A DNA stretch of 16,265 nucleotides from positions 1 through 16,265 of the forward strand of contig JALTVH010000156.1 in assembly GCA_027049085.1 (NCBI GenBank), written 5' to 3'. Source of the DNA: Aquificaceae bacterium (lineage in GTDB: Bacteria > Aquificota > Aquificia > Aquificales > Aquificaceae). The translations under genes were made by a program, and so were the position numbers. The first letter of the stretch is position 1. Every line of letters starts with the position of its first letter. The notes under the pieces were generated by a model that did no database searches, had not been told where the DNA came from, and saw only the letters and a list, made by a program, of their open reading frames with translations. Below, piece after piece: positions 6,920 to 13,477 of the stretch.

Positions 6920-8226
6920 AAACAGTAAGGGTAGGAGTTGTGGGATGCGGTGTTGTTGGAACCGGAACGGTAAGACTCCTTATTGAAAATAAAGACATCA
7001 TCAGGAAGAAAACAGGAATTAACTTTGAGCTGAGCTATGTTGCAGACCTTGACTGGGATAGAGAAAGGGAATTTGAGGTTCCAAAGGATATAAGAACAAC
7101 AGACTACAGGAAGGTTCTGGATGAATCAGATGTTGTGGTTGAGCTTGTGGGTGGAACTGATTTTGCCAGGAAACTTATACTTGAGGCGATTGACAGGGGA
7201 AAGGATGTTGTAACCGCAAACAAGCACCTCCTTGCCCTTGAGGGTGAGGAAATATTCTTAAGGGCAAGAGAAAAAGATGTCAGAGTTGGCTTTGAGGCCT
7301 CTGTAGGCGGTGGAATCCCTGTGATCAAAGCCCTAAGGGAGGGTCTTGCGGGCAACAGAATAAACACGATCTACGGGATTTTAAACGGAACTACCAACTA
7401 CATACTGACGAAAATGGATCAGGAAGGGCTTGACTTTACTACCGCCCTGAAAGAAGCTCAGGAAAGGGGCTATGCAGAAGCCGATCCTACCCTTGACGTA
7501 GAAGGGCTTGACGCAGCACACAAGATCACGATCCTTGCCGGACTTGCCTTTGGAAGATACTTTCCCTTTGAGGACGTTCATGTGGAAGGAATCGGTCAGA
7601 CAGAGAAGCTTGATGTTGAACTCGGCAGGGAAATGGGGTACACCCTCAAGCTCCTCGCCATAGCCAAGCGCTTTGACGGTGAGGCAGAAATCAGGGTCCA
7701 TCCTACTTTCATCCACTCTGAGGAAGCACTCGCAAAGGTATCCGGCGTTTACAATGCTGTGATGATAGAGGGAGATTTTGTTGGTCATACAATGTATTAC
7801 GGACAGGGCGCCGGCTCTCATCCAACAGCATCTGCGGTTATTTCCGACATCATTGATGTAGGAATCACAAGGTCCAGCGGATGCAGGGTTGAGGTTACTC
7901 CTGTTGACTGGGAAGACCTGGAGCTTGTTGTAAGAAAGAATTTCTTCAGCAGGTATTATCTGAGGTTTGATGTTCCTGACAGGCCAGGGGTACTGGCTTC
8001 CATCGCAAAGGTGCTGGCAGATTTTAATATCAGCATAGCGTCAGTACTCCAGAAGGAGATGGTCTGTGAGCTTGCGGGGAGGCAGGATGAGCAGGTGGTG
8101 CCACTGGTTATCCTTACCCATAAAGCCTACGAACGGGACGTTCAGAAAGCCCTGAAGGAAATAACAAAGCTCCCTGTAGTTGTAGGTCAGCCGGTCCTTA
8201 TCAGGGTTGAAGAGGAGGCTTACTGA
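6916..8226 (+). CDS. hom: Homoserine dehydrogenase with C-terminal ACT domain
   Basis: It reduces aspartate semialdehyde to homoserine with NAD(P)H, the branch step toward threonine and methionine. Its 436 residues fit the monofunctional ACT-containing form. The Rossmann NAD(P) site GVVGCGVVGTGTV is at 7-19. Catalytic-domain signatures are TANKHLLA (100-107), GILNGTTNYIL (154-164), YAEADPTLDVEGLDAAHK (186-203) and YYGQGAGSHPTAS (294-306). The ACT domain (about 347-430, starting YYLRFDVPDRPGVLASIA) is the expected site of threonine feedback control, from family knowledge. No aspartokinase domain is fused. A strong ribosome site GGAGG (6901-6905) precedes the ATG, which overlaps the yaaA-like stop by ATGA. 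The gene is followed by rpe with a TGATG overlap. Confidence 0.97.
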   Translation: MKTVRVGVVGCGVVGTGTVRLLIENKDIIRKKTGINFELSYVADLDWDREREFEVPKDIRTTDYRKVLDESDVVVELVGGTDFARKLILEAIDRGKDVVTANKHLLALEGEEIFLRAREKDVRVGFEASVGGGIPVIKALREGLAGNRINTIYGILNGTTNYILTKMDQEGLDFTTALKEAQERGYAEADPTLDVEGLDAAHKITILAGLAFGRYFPFEDVHVEGIGQTEKLDVELGREMGYTLKLLAIAKRFDGEAEIRVHPTFIHSEEALAKVSGVYNAVMIEGDFVGHTMYYGQGAGSHPTASAVISDIIDVGITRSSGCRVEVTPVDWEDLELVVRKNFFSRYYLRFDVPDRPGVLASIAKVLADFNISIASVLQKEMVCELAGRQDEQVVPLVILTHKAYERDVQKALKEITKLPVVVGQPVLIRVEEEAY

Positions 8227-8894
8227 TGGCACTCCTGGCTCCCTCTATAATGGCCGGTGACTGGTGGAACATAGGAAAACAGATTGAGGAGTGCATAAGG
8301 GGAGGTGCGGATCTTATCCACTTTGACGTCATGGACGGGCACTTTGTTCCAAACATCACAGTTGGTCCAGAAGTCCTGAGCGACATAAGCAAGAGGGTAA
8401 AAGTTCCCATTGATGCCCACCTCATGATTGAAAATCCAGACAGATACATACCGGAATTCGCAAAAGCCGGAGCGAACTGGATTAGCGTACACATAGAAAA
8501 CGTTCCCCATATTCACAGAACCCTTAACTTTATAAGGGAGCAAGGAGCAAAGGCAGGTGTGGTCATAAATCCCGGCACCTCACTCACGATGATTGAAGAG
8601 GCGATCCGCCACGCAGACTTTGTTCTCCTTATGTCAGTCAATCCAGGCTTCAGCGGTCAGAGCTTTATTGAGAGGTCCTTTGATAGGCTCTCCCAGCTTC
8701 GCCAGATGAGGGACCAGCTGAACCCTGACTGCCTGATCGAGATAGACGGAGGGATCAAAGAAGAGAATATAGCAGAGGCTGTTCGGCTCGGTGCTGACGT
8801 TTTAGTGGTTGGTTCAGGTATTTTTGCCCACCCAAAGGTAGAGGATCAAACGCGCAAACTCAAAGAGATCATCGCCTCCGCAAAGGCAATTTGA
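8226..8894 (+). CDS. rpe: Ribulose-phosphate 3-epimerase
   Basis: It interconverts ribulose-5-phosphate and xylulose-5-phosphate in the pentose phosphate pathway. Its 222 residues form a complete TIM barrel. Metal and catalytic residues are visible: H32 and D34 in HFDVMDGHFVPNITVGP (32-48), H65 in DAHLM, and D174 in EIDGGI. The phosphate-binding loops VNPGFSGQ (138-145) and VVGSGIF are intact. The usual loop S-x-LSADF is replaced by SIMAGDWWNIG, a mild variation. The ATG shares its A with the hom TGA stop, and GGAGG at 8214-8218 is well placed. The last 26 bases are also the end of lptD on the opposite strand. I see no neighbouring Calvin-cycle genes. Confidence 0.97.
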   Translation: MALLAPSIMAGDWWNIGKQIEECIRGGADLIHFDVMDGHFVPNITVGPEVLSDISKRVKVPIDAHLMIENPDRYIPEFAKAGANWISVHIENVPHIHRTLNFIREQGAKAGVVINPGTSLTMIEEAIRHADFVLLMSVNPGFSGQSFIERSFDRLSQLRQMRDQLNPDCLIEIDGGIKEENIAEAVRLGADVLVVGSGIFAHPKVEDQTRKLKEIIASAKAI

Positions 8895-10872
8895 AGTCCC
8901 TCAGATTGAATATATTGAAAACAACAAAGATCTCATTAATATAATCCTGGAGGTTCTGGTAGTAGGTCCTCCTGTAGTCTATTTTGAAGAAGTAGCATGG
9001 ACCTCTGTAGCCAATGTAGGCGGTGCTGTTTAGAATCCTGTCAGTTATTGAATCGTAAGTACCTGTTCCACCTATTAAAAAACCCTTGAGATCTAATGAT
9101 AGACCAGCGGTATACTGGTCTGCGATCCTCTCGTCTTTACTGTTCCTCGTTGTCGCATAGCTGAGAGACAAAAAGTTCTTTCCCTTTTTCAAATAGAGCG
9201 AGCTTATACTTGACGCACTTATGTCAAGATTTAGGTCATAAGTTGTGTCGTACCTGATGGTGAGCCATGAAAGGGGATAAAGAGAAATTATCGCCCTTAG
9301 AGGAAGGAGCTCCTTTTCGATTAGTACACTGTCTGTGGGAAATCTGTAAGAGCGCAAAAAGTTATAACCTCCTTCAAGGAAAAAACTCATGACGTTTTTG
9401 GTTCCGCGGCTCAGGCTGCTTGCAAGTCTGCCCTTAAGGTTGTTTTCCTTGACCACCACATCGTAGGAATCAAACTGGGGATTATCAAAGTTGTTTGGTG
9501 AGTAGGTGTAAACAAACTCAAAGGTATTAAGAAAAGAAAAGCTCTTTCCTGTGAAATTCAGAAAGAGGGGAGTCCTGTTCTCAAAGTAGATTGTGTTCAC
9601 CGTTTGATCTTTGAAACTCTTATTGGTCATGTAAAAGTTGTTAATCCCCCTGATCCTCGTGTAGTTCATAAAGAGCCCTGTGTTTAGAGGGAGTTCAAGC
9701 TCAGGGAGAAACAGGAGCCTGTTTGCTTTAAGCCCCTGATCCCTGTAGAAGTTAGTGAAGGTGGTAGTAAGATTTATGTAGAAGGGTCCCACTTTAGATG
9801 GACGAGCATAAAAATTGAACTCTGGGAGCATATTCAGAGTCTCCCTGTTGCTGGGTGAGGTCAGGTCATAGTAGTTCCTCACGGTAAAGGTCAGGAGGTA
9901 ATCCTTTCCGAGGTCGGAGTACGATATATAGGACAGGGTAAAGGGCGTAGCCCTCAACTGCTGTTCAAAGAATACATCTTCAAAGAAGTAGGGATCTGAG
10001 GGTATGTCAAGACCAAGACTCCAACCCCTCAGGGCTGTCCTCATTTCAATTCTGTACCTGTCACCCCTAAAGGTCTCTGGTTCTCTTCCAGTCCACCACT
10101 CCCCCCTCGGCTGGGGTTCCTTGTAATACATTGCCCTCATATACAGCTTTTCCTTGAGTGTGAACGCCTGCCTGTACTCAAACCAGATCCCCTTAGCCTG
10201 TGTGTCCCTGTAGTCAATGGTTATGGTTGCATCCTTATCCATTGAAATCGCAAAGTATATAGGCTGGCGGTAGATGAAGGTATTGTAGGTGTTACTGCCA
10301 ATCATAGGAGGAAGTAGCCCTGACCTCCTTTCACCCACGGGAAACAGGATCAGGGGTGAATAGGCAACTGGAAGCTCAAAGAATTTTAGCCTGTTACTGA
10401 AGGCAAAGACATGTTTTTCTGTCACTGCTGCTTTCCAGAAGCAAACCTTCAGGTGTTTTTTCTTCGGGGGACAGGTGGTCACCTCACCGTCCATGATGTA
10501 GTAGGTGTTTTCATCGATCTTATCCACCCTCTTTGCACTGAAATAAAACTCTCTGAACTTTCCCTCCGCATCAAGGTAGTATCCTTTGCCAGTTCTTGTA
10601 TCAATAAAGGCCTCGGTTCCGAGCACCTCAAAAACCTCATCTTCCTTTTTAACGTAAACGTTGCCGAAAGCCCTGACCGTCTTTTCACCAGGGCTATAAA
10701 GAATCCTGTCCGCCTTAATCAGGTAACCGCGGTAAAAGGCCTCTACATTGCCTTCCGCCACGATGTTGCCCTCTCTGTCGGTGAAGAGCCTGTCGGAAAA
10801 GACCTCAATGGCACGGGAGATCCCTGCAGTGATAAAGATTAGGATTATCAATATCTTTATTGTTTTAACCAC
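8869..10872 (-). CDS. lptD: LPS-assembly outer-membrane protein LptD
   Basis: LptD is the outer-membrane barrel that inserts lipopolysaccharide into the outer leaflet. This 667-residue version is shorter than E. coli's (784). A signal peptide (about 1-21, ending ISRA) is followed by an OstA/LptA-like beta-jellyroll domain (about 24-130). The family block SNRLKFFELPVAYSPLILFP and the adjoining ERRSGLLPPMIG (about 159-192) mark the start of the barrel, and beta-strand-rich, aromatic sequence continues to the end. Cysteines are C134 and C144 (TTCPP..., VCFW) and C626 (GPCYFFKIDYRR), positioned like the disulfide-forming cysteines of proteobacterial LptD. The start is GTG at 10872; the upstream in-frame TAA leaves no earlier start. 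It overlaps the HAD gene by 16 bases and ends inside rpe. No lptE or lptA lies nearby. Confidence 0.93.
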   Translation of the reverse strand: MVKTIKILIILIFITAGISRAIEVFSDRLFTDREGNIVAEGNVEAFYRGYLIKADRILYSPGEKTVRAFGNVYVKKEDEVFEVLGTEAFIDTRTGKGYYLDAEGKFREFYFSAKRVDKIDENTYYIMDGEVTTCPPKKKHLKVCFWKAAVTEKHVFAFSNRLKFFELPVAYSPLILFPVGERRSGLLPPMIGSNTYNTFIYRQPIYFAISMDKDATITIDYRDTQAKGIWFEYRQAFTLKEKLYMRAMYYKEPQPRGEWWTGREPETFRGDRYRIEMRTALRGWSLGLDIPSDPYFFEDVFFEQQLRATPFTLSYISYSDLGKDYLLTFTVRNYYDLTSPSNRETLNMLPEFNFYARPSKVGPFYINLTTTFTNFYRDQGLKANRLLFLPELELPLNTGLFMNYTRIRGINNFYMTNKSFKDQTVNTIYFENRTPLFLNFTGKSFSFLNTFEFVYTYSPNNFDNPQFDSYDVVVKENNLKGRLASSLSRGTKNVMSFFLEGGYNFLRSYRFPTDSVLIEKELLPLRAIISLYPLSWLTIRYDTTYDLNLDISASSISSLYLKKGKNFLSLSYATTRNSKDERIADQYTAGLSLDLKGFLIGGTGTYDSITDRILNSTAYIGYRGPCYFFKIDYRRTYYQNLQDYINEIFVVFNIFNLRDFKLPLRRR

Positions 10873-11648
10873 TCCATTATTTTATTCTCAAGTTCTTCAA
10901 GGCTGTGGAAGATATAGTCCGGCTTGAATTTAGCCTTATTTATCTCCTCCTCGCCGTACTTACCAGTAGTCATGAAAATAGTTTTAAGGCCTGTCTCAGG
11001 AGCCCTCATCAGGTCAGTGTATATGTCATCGCTGACAAGGTAGACTTCTCCTTGCGGGAGACCCTCAAGAGCTTTCTTGATAAATTCAGGAGAAGGCTTC
11101 CCCAGATTTGGTAAATCCTCCTCATAGCCTGCGGTTTCCTTGATAAGCCTTGCAACAGATCCTGCTCCGGGAAAGTAAAGCCTGTCTGAGTCCCTCACGA
11201 TCCTCGTCAGATTCACAGGAACGAGCATTGCTCCCTTTAAAAACACCGCGGAAACCGCGGTCTTTAACTTCACAAAATCAATTTCTTTATCCTGAGCAAC
11301 AACAACAGCATCAACAAGGTGGTCCTCCCTTATCTCAAAGCCCTGGTCCTCAAGAAACCCCTTGAGCATCTGGGTACCAATAACGAACAGACTATTAAGA
11401 CCTTGCGACCGAAGGTAATCAGGGAGCACCGCCACCGGTGATATGAAGTCTTCTCTTCCGATTTCAAAGCCTTTGACCCTGAGCTTGTGGACGATCAGCT
11501 CCGGCGACCTTGTAGAGTTGTTTGAGACTATCCTGAAGGGGACGCTTTTTTCTTTAAGGTTCCTGATGAACTTAACCGCGTGGGGGAAGGGACTGAATTC
11601 CTTGTCCTGGGTCAATACACCATCCATATCAAGGAGGAGTGTAAACAT
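10857..11648 (-). CDS. HAD-superfamily phosphatase, NagD-like (HAD-IIA)
   Basis: A cytoplasmic phosphatase of 263 residues with all four HAD motifs: DMDGVL at 7-12 (nucleophile D7, acid D9), SNNST at 42-46, GKPSPEF at 183-189 (the motif III lysine is K184) and SDDIYTDL at 206-213. The C2-type cap between motifs II and III, including VVAQDKEIDF and LYFPGAGSVARLI, fits the NagD / p-nitrophenylphosphatase group. The substrate cannot be told: relatives hydrolyse nucleotides, phosphoglycolate or glycerol phosphate. It lies between moxR (10-base gap) and lptD (16-base overlap), so it is probably cotranscribed with both. The weak AAGG upstream of its ATG is distant (about 14 bases). A GC-rich hairpin with a T-run lies inside the coding sequence at 11239-11261. 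Confidence 0.92.
   Translation of the reverse strand: MFTLLLDMDGVLTQDKEFSPFPHAVKFIRNLKEKSVPFRIVSNNSTRSPELIVHKLRVKGFEIGREDFISPVAVLPDYLRSQGLNSLFVIGTQMLKGFLEDQGFEIREDHLVDAVVVAQDKEIDFVKLKTAVSAVFLKGAMLVPVNLTRIVRDSDRLYFPGAGSVARLIKETAGYEEDLPNLGKPSPEFIKKALEGLPQGEVYLVSDDIYTDLMRAPETGLKTIFMTTGKYGEEEINKAKFKPDYIFHSLEELENKIMEWLKQ
11239..11261 (-). terminator. Terminator-like hairpin inside the HAD gene
   Basis: Read on the coding (minus) strand, a perfect 7-bp inverted repeat ACCGCGG-TTT-CCGCGGT (11261-11245) is followed by G and then five T's (11243-11239), then AAAGGG. This has the shape of an intrinsic terminator but lies within the HAD coding region, where it encodes T-A-V-S-A-V followed by F-L. It could be coincidence arising from the Ala-Val repeat, or a partial terminator lowering expression of lptD relative to moxR. 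The stem is GC-rich, but the T-run is short and interrupted from the stem by a G. Confidence 0.25.
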
Positions 11649-11658
11649 GTTGAAAATT

Positions 11659-12564
11659 TTACCTTGGGACCTCCACGGAGTTTATTATTTCCCTGACCAC
11701 AGAATCCTTGCTTTCCTCGTCCCTTGTCAGTATCCTGTGGCTGAGTATGTAAGGGACAATGTCGATCACATCCTCCGGAACCACAAAGTCCCTCCCTCTT
11801 ATATAGGCGAGAGCCCTTGCACTCTGAGTGAGGTGAATTGCTCCTCTTGTGCTTGCGCCAAGAACAATGGCAGGATGGCTCCTTGTAATAGCGATTATTT
11901 TCTGTATAAAGTCTCCCACCTCCTCCGAAACATGAACCCTTTTAACCTCCTCAATAGCCTGAATCAGCTTATCCCTGGTGACTACCGGCCTCAGTTTATC
12001 AAGCCCTTCAATGGGATCAGAGCCAAGAATTATTTCCCTCTCTACCTCTTCAGAAGGGTAACCTACCGAGATCCGCATCATAAATCGGTCAAGCTGAGAC
12101 TCCGGCAGGGGATAGGTGCCGTAATGTTCTATGGGGTTCTGGGTCGCTATCACAAAGAAGGGTTTGGGAAGGGTGTAGGTCACACCGTCAACGGTAACCT
12201 GCCTTTCAGCCATCGCCTCAAGGAGGGCGCTCTGGGTTTTGGGCGTTGCTCTGTTGATTTCGTCTGCAAGAACAACGTTATTGAATATCGGACCCTGCCT
12301 GAAAACAAATTCTCTCCTGGACTGGTCAAATATTGATGTCCCTGTAATGTCAGAGGGGAGAAGGTCACTGGTGAACTGGATCCTGGAAAAGCTCAGATCA
12401 AGAGCCCTCGCTAAACTGAGGGCAAGAGTGGTCTTTCCGACACCTGGAACATCCTCAATAAGCAGATGTCCCTGCGCCAGGAGGCATGTGAGGGACCTCA
12501 CAATGACCTCTTCTTTTCCTTTTACTATACTGGAAACCTCTTCAATTACACCCTTCAGGTCCAT
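11659..12564 (-). CDS. MoxR-family AAA+ ATPase
   Basis: A 301-residue AAA+ ATPase of the MoxR branch, a family of chaperone-like ATPases that help mature or insert cofactors into partner proteins. Motifs are Walker A GVGKTT (41-46) in the family context EDVPGVGKTTLA, Walker B VVLADE (97-102) followed by INRA, and sensor 1 ATQNP (140-144) in the block TQNPIEHYGTYPLPESQLDR typical of MoxR. The C-terminal lid contains SHPAIVLGASTRGAIHL (about 234-250). MoxR genes usually sit next to DUF58 and von Willebrand A genes; none is seen here, and the downstream genes are the HAD phosphatase and lptD. The ATG at 12564 has no recognisable SD, and a TATCAT box lies only ten bases upstream, so the message may have a very short leader. 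Confidence 0.94.
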   Translation of the reverse strand: MDLKGVIEEVSSIVKGKEEVIVRSLTCLLAQGHLLIEDVPGVGKTTLALSLARALDLSFSRIQFTSDLLPSDITGTSIFDQSRREFVFRQGPIFNNVVLADEINRATPKTQSALLEAMAERQVTVDGVTYTLPKPFFVIATQNPIEHYGTYPLPESQLDRFMMRISVGYPSEEVEREIILGSDPIEGLDKLRPVVTRDKLIQAIEEVKRVHVSEEVGDFIQKIIAITRSHPAIVLGASTRGAIHLTQSARALAYIRGRDFVVPEDVIDIVPYILSHRILTRDEESKDSVVREIINSVEVPR

Positions 12565-12574
12565 CTCTGAGCTA

Positions 12575-12584
12575 ATGATATACT
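12575..12584. promoter_or_regulatory. Overlapping divergent -10 boxes between moxR and the AEC transporter gene
   Basis: The intergenic gap is only 28 bases (12565-12592). On the plus strand TATACT (12579-12584), preceded by TGA at 12576-12578, forms an extended -10 (TGnTATACT) eight bases before the GTG of the transporter gene. On the minus strand TATCAT (12580-12575) lies ten bases before the ATG of moxR. The two boxes share bases 12579-12580, so polymerase binding in the two directions should be mutually exclusive. Any -35 elements would lie inside the opposite gene; I see no good match. Assignment rests on -10 similarity and position only. Confidence 0.4.
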
Positions 12585-12592
12585 AAAGTTCG

Positions 12593-13477
12593 GTGACAGA
12601 CAGGGTTCTTTTCATTCCACTTGTCTTCTTTTCCGCCTATCTCCTGAAACACCTGCGCGTCCTGAGAGCAGAACACTCCGATGTTTTTGTCAACTACGTC
12701 ATTTACTTTTCCCTCCCAGCACTCACCCTTGACCTTGCAAGGGAAATGGAGCCCACCCGTGAATCCATTGGCGTTGTAATCACAGCCTGGTCGGCGGTCT
12801 TTTTAGGGATAGCGATATCATACCTTGCAGGAAAAGGTCTTAGGCTCTCCCCTCTCACTTTAAGAACCTTTATCCTCCTCTCCGCTTTTGGAAACACCGC
12901 CTTTCTTGGCTACCCCTTTGCCTGGGCTTACTTTGGTGAGGGTGGCTTCATCTACGCGGTTCTTTATGACCAAATCGGTTCCTTTTTTGCGGTAATTACT
13001 GTTGGACTGCTCGTCGCGGTTGGCAGAATTGACCTGAGAGAAATACTCACCTTTCCTCCTCTTATTGCTCTGGTGCTCGGTATTCTTACGAGGAATTACA
13101 ACTTCCCCGGATTCCTTGAATCATTCCTTGATGTAGCAGGGAATTCCCTTATACCCGCGGTTCTCTTTGCACTTGGGCTGAGATTTTCCCTCAAAGACGT
13201 CGCCAGGTCATCCTTTTACCCCATCTTTGTCATATCCATCAAGATGATCGCTGTGCCTGTAATAGTCTCTGTGGTTGTAACTACACTTGCACTCACACAG
13301 ATGCCCTTTAAGGTTGCAATTCTTCAGTCAGCCATGCCACCAATGGTGATGGCCGGTATCCTTGCGATTAAGTACGGCCTTGACGTTCCTCTTGCTGTGA
13401 GCTCAATAACCCTGGGGATACTTGTGAGCTTCTTTACCGTTCCCCTGATAATGAGCCTTCTTGCTCAGGTGCCCTGA
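12593..13477 (+). CDS. AEC-family (auxin efflux carrier-like) membrane transporter
   Basis: A 294-residue inner-membrane protein with about ten hydrophobic segments in two sets separated by a more polar centre near residues 145-165. The N-terminal pattern, a first membrane helix, then LLKHLRVLRAEHSDVFVNYV and YFSLPALTL, is typical of AEC permeases. The interior SAFGNTAFLGYPFAWAYFGE (about 96-115) and the C-terminal ILQSAMPPMVMAGILAIKYG (about 243-262) are the two characteristic broken-helix regions. Bacterial relatives transport malate or other organic acids; the substrate here is not predictable. The start is GTG at 12593, the first possible after an in-frame TAA at 12584-12586, and lacks an SD. 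The last 13 bases overlap the end of nuoG on the other strand. It is probably transcribed alone. Confidence 0.9.
   Translation: MTDRVLFIPLVFFSAYLLKHLRVLRAEHSDVFVNYVIYFSLPALTLDLAREMEPTRESIGVVITAWSAVFLGIAISYLAGKGLRLSPLTLRTFILLSAFGNTAFLGYPFAWAYFGEGGFIYAVLYDQIGSFFAVITVGLLVAVGRIDLREILTFPPLIALVLGILTRNYNFPGFLESFLDVAGNSLIPAVLFALGLRFSLKDVARSSFYPIFVISIKMIAVPVIVSVVVTTLALTQMPFKVAILQSAMPPMVMAGILAIKYGLDVPLAVSSITLGILVSFFTVPLIMSLLAQVP

Noticed and set aside
7381..7821. 146-codon minus-strand open frame inside hom
   Set aside because: Opposite to conserved homoserine dehydrogenase motifs; no recognisable protein features.
11443..12336. 297-codon open frame on the plus strand, opposite moxR and the 5' part of the HAD gene
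   Set aside because: It lies wholly antisense to two genes with full catalytic motifs, and its translation shows no recognisable domain, so it looks like a by-product of codon bias.
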